This document shows positions 12,489 to 12,756 of a stretch of DNA of 12,756 nt, in pieces. A program made the position numbers and the translations under genes. The notes beneath the pieces are model-generated. The model did no database searches. It was not told where the DNA came from and saw nothing but the letters and a program-made list of their open reading frames with translations. Location of the stretch: the NCBI GenBank assembly GCA_004554395.1, contig SFMP01000184.1, positions 1-12,756 on the forward strand, read 5' to 3'. The stretch's first letter is position 1. Every line of letters starts with the position of its first letter. The DNA is from Myxococcales bacterium (lineage in GTDB: Bacteria > Myxococcota_A > Bradymonadia > UBA4248).

Positions 12489-12590
12489 CGCCGCCCTTCT
12501 ACAACAAATCGACGATGACGACAAATCCCAAATCACGTTGCCAACCCGTTGCGAACGATGCTTTTCTCATCTTGGCGATGGGGGAATAGA

Positions 12591-12645
12591 GCGCCCTGAA
12601 AGGGCGCCAGAATACAGCCCGGGGTAAGCGGAGCGCAACCCCGGG
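12591..12645. repeat. Two-hairpin palindromic repeat element
   Basis: First palindrome GCGCCCT-gaa-AGGGCGC (12591-12607); second CCCGGGGT-N12-ACCCCGGG (12618-12645). The pairing of a GCCCTGAAAGGGC hairpin with a following AGCCCGGGG...ACCCCGGG hairpin resembles a dispersed intergenic repeat I recall from several bacterial phyla (Planctomycetes, Bacteroidetes and others). Non-coding, with transposase-independent REP-like character; this identity is from memory. Confidence 0.7.
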
Positions 12646-12655
12646 ATGACAAAGA

Positions 12656-12756
12656 GCCCGTATTGAGCCCAAAGGGCGAAATAGGGCGAAAAAAGCCCGT
12701 ATTGAGCCCAAAGGGCGAAATAGGGCGAAAAAAGCCCGTATTGAGCCCAAAGGGCG
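12656..12756. repeat. 39 bp tandem repeat running off the window end
   Basis: Period 39 bp with copies starting at 12656, 12695 and 12734, the last truncated by the window edge (2.6 copies). Visible copies are identical. Each unit has nested symmetry, GCCC-N7-GCCC-aaa-GGGC-N6-GGGC, so it can fold. Units are contiguous without unique spacers, so this is not CRISPR. As 39 is divisible by 3, frames stay open (minus strand unit GSIRAFFALFRPL), but the origin looks like repeat DNA rather than a gene. Confidence 0.88.

Noticed and set aside
12499..12750. Minus-strand open frame of 83 codons with a GSIRAFFALFRPL repeat
   Set aside because: It is a read-through of the 39 bp tandem repeat and palindromes (period divisible by 3 keeps the frame open), with no ribosome binding site and no recognisable protein character.
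12656..12756. CRISPR array
   Set aside because: Units are contiguous and identical, with no unique spacers and no cas genes in the window.

Overview
The window looks like ordinary chromosome from a Gram-negative bacterium of about 50% GC. Signal-peptidase-II lipoproteins and a TonB-dependent receptor imply an outer membrane. The Cys-repeat lipoprotein and the CARDB-like secreted protein are a style I associate with Myxococcota and relatives (former Deltaproteobacteria, perhaps Bradymonadales-like); that placement is an inference. There is no phage, transposase or CRISPR array.

Layout. (1) 1-985: the 3' end of a secreted, probably Ig-like/CARDB protein on + converges on, and overlaps by 8 bp, a small lipoprotein on - built from four 28-residue Cys repeats. 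(2) 986-1319: a divergent intergenic region with a promoter-like pair plus inverted repeat for the small lipoprotein and, on the other strand, a terminator-like hairpin just ahead of the next operon. (3) 1320-5125: a two-gene + strand unit, a 540-residue lipoprotein with four degenerate Cys-quartet domains followed by a TonB-dependent receptor whose Shine-Dalgarno lies in a hairpin. This is the most interesting part: a candidate uptake system with a surface or periplasmic ligand-binding lipoprotein and no recognised substrate. (4) 5193-7100: a POT/PTR peptide:H+ symporter on - with a ~115-residue charged and Cys-rich cytoplasmic insertion, a TTG start and a clear intrinsic terminator. (5) 7415-8383: an NYN-domain ribonuclease-like protein fused to a C-terminal cold-shock domain, preceded by a 314 bp leader with repeats and a hairpin. 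(6) 8398-8736: duplicated 43 bp palindrome-bearing repeats, then tRNA-Leu(UAA) with promoter-like sequence and intrinsic terminator. (7) 8926-11490: a UvrD/PcrA-type helicase with a long linker carrying a 63 bp in-frame duplication and a C-terminal Tudor-like domain. (8) 11660-12415: a uridine-phosphorylase-family nucleoside phosphorylase on -. (9) 12591-12756: a non-coding palindromic repeat cluster and a 39 bp tandem repeat that runs off the window.

Apart from the lipoprotein/TonB-receptor pair, neighbouring genes are mostly on different strands or widely spaced and do not form an obvious pathway.
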